From assembly GCA_946540365.1 (NCBI GenBank), contig CAMNIH010000095.1:1-6742 (forward strand): DNA of 6,742 nucleotides, in the 5' to 3' direction. A program made the translations under genes and the position numbers. How positions within the stretch are numbered: position 1 is the first letter of the stretch; every line of letters starts with the position of its first letter. The DNA is from an uncultured Bacteroidales bacterium. Its GTDB lineage: Bacteria > Bacteroidota > Bacteroidia > Bacteroidales > P3. Shown here in pieces: positions 5,990 to 6,742 of the stretch. The notes under the pieces are model-generated. The model was not told the origin of the DNA and searched no databases. It was given only the letters and a program-made list of their open reading frames with translations.

Positions 5990-6044
5990 ATGGTTAAACT
6001 ATGGTTAAACTATGGTTAAACTATGGTTGAACTATGGTTGAAAT
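5990..6044. repeat. Five tandem copies of an 11-bp repeat
   Basis: Units start at 5990, 6001, 6012, 6023 and 6034. The first three are identical (ATGGTTAAACT), the fourth is ATGGTTGAACT and the fifth ATGGTTGAAAT. The period is close to one helical turn, so all copies face the same side of the DNA. The array starts 29 bp beyond the ung stop codon and about 135 bp upstream of the SPFH -33 element. It is a likely variable-number repeat; a protein-binding role is possible but unproven. Confidence 0.93.
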
Positions 6045-6073
6045 ACCCTGGTCATGATGCAGGAAAGGCACCG

Positions 6074-6742
6074 CTATCCGATGCGGGTCCAGTCGATGGG
6101 CTCTTGGCCTTGCTGGGTCAGCAGGGTGTTGGCGCGACTGAAATGGTGGCAGCCGAAGAAGCCGCGGTAGGCCGACAGCGGCGAGGGGTGGGGTGCGGTG
6201 AGCACATGGTGCCGCTGCGGGTCGATGAGTTTGCGCTTGGCGATGGCGTAGCTGCCCCAGAGCAGGAACACCAGGCCGTGGCGTCGTTCGGCGAGGGCCT
6301 GGATGGCGGCGTCGGTGAATTGCTCCCAGCCGTGGTGCTGGTGGCTGCCGGCCTGGTGGGCACGTACGGTGAGGGTGGCGTTGAGCAGCAGCACCCCCTG
6401 CCGGGCCCAGCCCGTGAGGTCGCCGCAGGTGGCGGGGATCTGTGTGCCGAGGTCGTCGTTGATCTCCTTGATGATGTTCACCAGCGAGGGCGGCACCTGC
6501 ACCCCCTGCGGCACCGAGAAGCAGAGGCCCATGGCCTGGCCGGGCTCGTGATAGGGGTCCTGCCCCAGGATGACCACCTTCACGCGGTCGAAGGGGGTGG
6601 CGTCGAAGGCGGCGAAGATCTTGCTGCCCGGCGGGTAGCAGGTGTACTGCTGCCGTTCGGCCACGAGGAAGTTCTTGAGCTCGGCGAAGTACGGAGCCTC
6701 AAACTGCGGCTTCAGCACCTCATACCAACTGGAATCTATCTT
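6074..6742 (-). CDS. ung: Uracil-DNA glycosylase, family 1 (5' end cut by window)
   Basis: The enzyme removes uracil from DNA by cleaving the N-glycosidic bond, starting base excision repair in the cytoplasm. Of the product 222 residues are visible and the frame stays open to the right edge (KIDSSWYEVLKPQF...), so the start lies outside; the GTG at 6718 is an internal valine codon, not the start. Family 1 motifs are complete: the water-activating loop GQDPYH (visible residues 60-65, catalytic Asp62), LLNATLTVRAHQAGSH (119-134), and the minor-groove loop HPSPLS (185-190) with its catalytic His. FSVP and PPSLVNI (from 75) are also typical. The C-terminus DWTRIG is near the usual end. No terminator is evident downstream; an 11-bp repeat array begins 29 bp past the stop. 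Nothing suggests loss of function. Confidence 0.97.
   Translation of the reverse strand, partial: KIDSSWYEVLKPQFEAPYFAELKNFLVAERQQYTCYPPGSKIFAAFDATPFDRVKVVILGQDPYHEPGQAMGLCFSVPQGVQVPPSLVNIIKEINDDLGTQIPATCGDLTGWARQGVLLLNATLTVRAHQAGSHQHHGWEQFTDAAIQALAERRHGLVFLLWGSYAIAKRKLIDPQRHHVLTAPHPSPLSAYRGFFGCHHFSRANTLLTQQGQEPIDWTRIG

Larger units (their letters stand above)
5762..6073. other. AT-rich intergenic spacer between ung and the SPFH gene
   Basis: These 312 bp are clearly more AT-rich than the surrounding genes and contain no credible gene; the one reading frame crossing 5705-5923 on the plus strand is mostly antisense to the SPFH start and looks fortuitous. The spacer holds the SPFH promoter (5824-5854), a weak dyad at 5914-5934, the palindromes TTGATCAA (5962-5969) and CGATCG (5970-5975), and the 11-bp tandem array (5990-6044). 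I see no convincing terminator for ung. Confidence 0.7.

Overview
The window looks like a chromosomal segment of a GC-rich member of the Bacteroidota, probably order Bacteroidales. The evidence is protein content typical of that group, an A-rich leader without a Shine-Dalgarno site before the SPFH gene, and a TTG-N20-TATCTTTG promoter that fits the Bacteroidota -33/-7 consensus (TTTG / TAnnTTTG). No rRNA, tRNA, CRISPR array, phage gene or transposase is visible.

Layout. Positions 1-681 (+) hold the C-terminal part of a COG0731-like radical SAM protein, cut by the left edge. It converges on, and overlaps by its stop codon, a leftward operon at 678-4718. In transcription order the operon encodes a NatA/CcmA-type ABC ATPase (4718-3942), an ABC-2 permease (3945-2764), an Arc-like ribbon-helix-helix (RHH) segment that runs in frame into a signal-peptide-bearing alpha/beta hydrolase (2767-1193), and a small five-helix membrane protein (1196-678). 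The three gene boundaries each overlap by 4 bp (ATGA), which suggests tight translational coupling. Upstream lie a heptamer-repeat intergenic region arranged as an inverted repeat (4731-4865), an SPFH/band 7 membrane protein (5761-4868), an AT-rich 312-bp spacer with a promoter and an 11-bp tandem repeat (5990-6044), and a family 1 uracil-DNA glycosylase (ung) cut by the right edge.

How they may work together. The ATPase and permease should form an exporter. The RHH segment could be its regulator, the hydrolase a periplasmic enzyme, and the SPFH protein a membrane organiser. This grouping is inference from order and overlap only; no substrate can be read from the sequence.

Most unusual points: (i) the RHH domain has no stop of its own and reads through into a hydrolase signal peptide; (ii) an in-frame palindromic repeat of about 83 bp is inserted in the hydrolase between the oxyanion-hole region and the nucleophile; (iii) two different intergenic repeat arrays, 7-mer and 11-mer, flank the SPFH gene.
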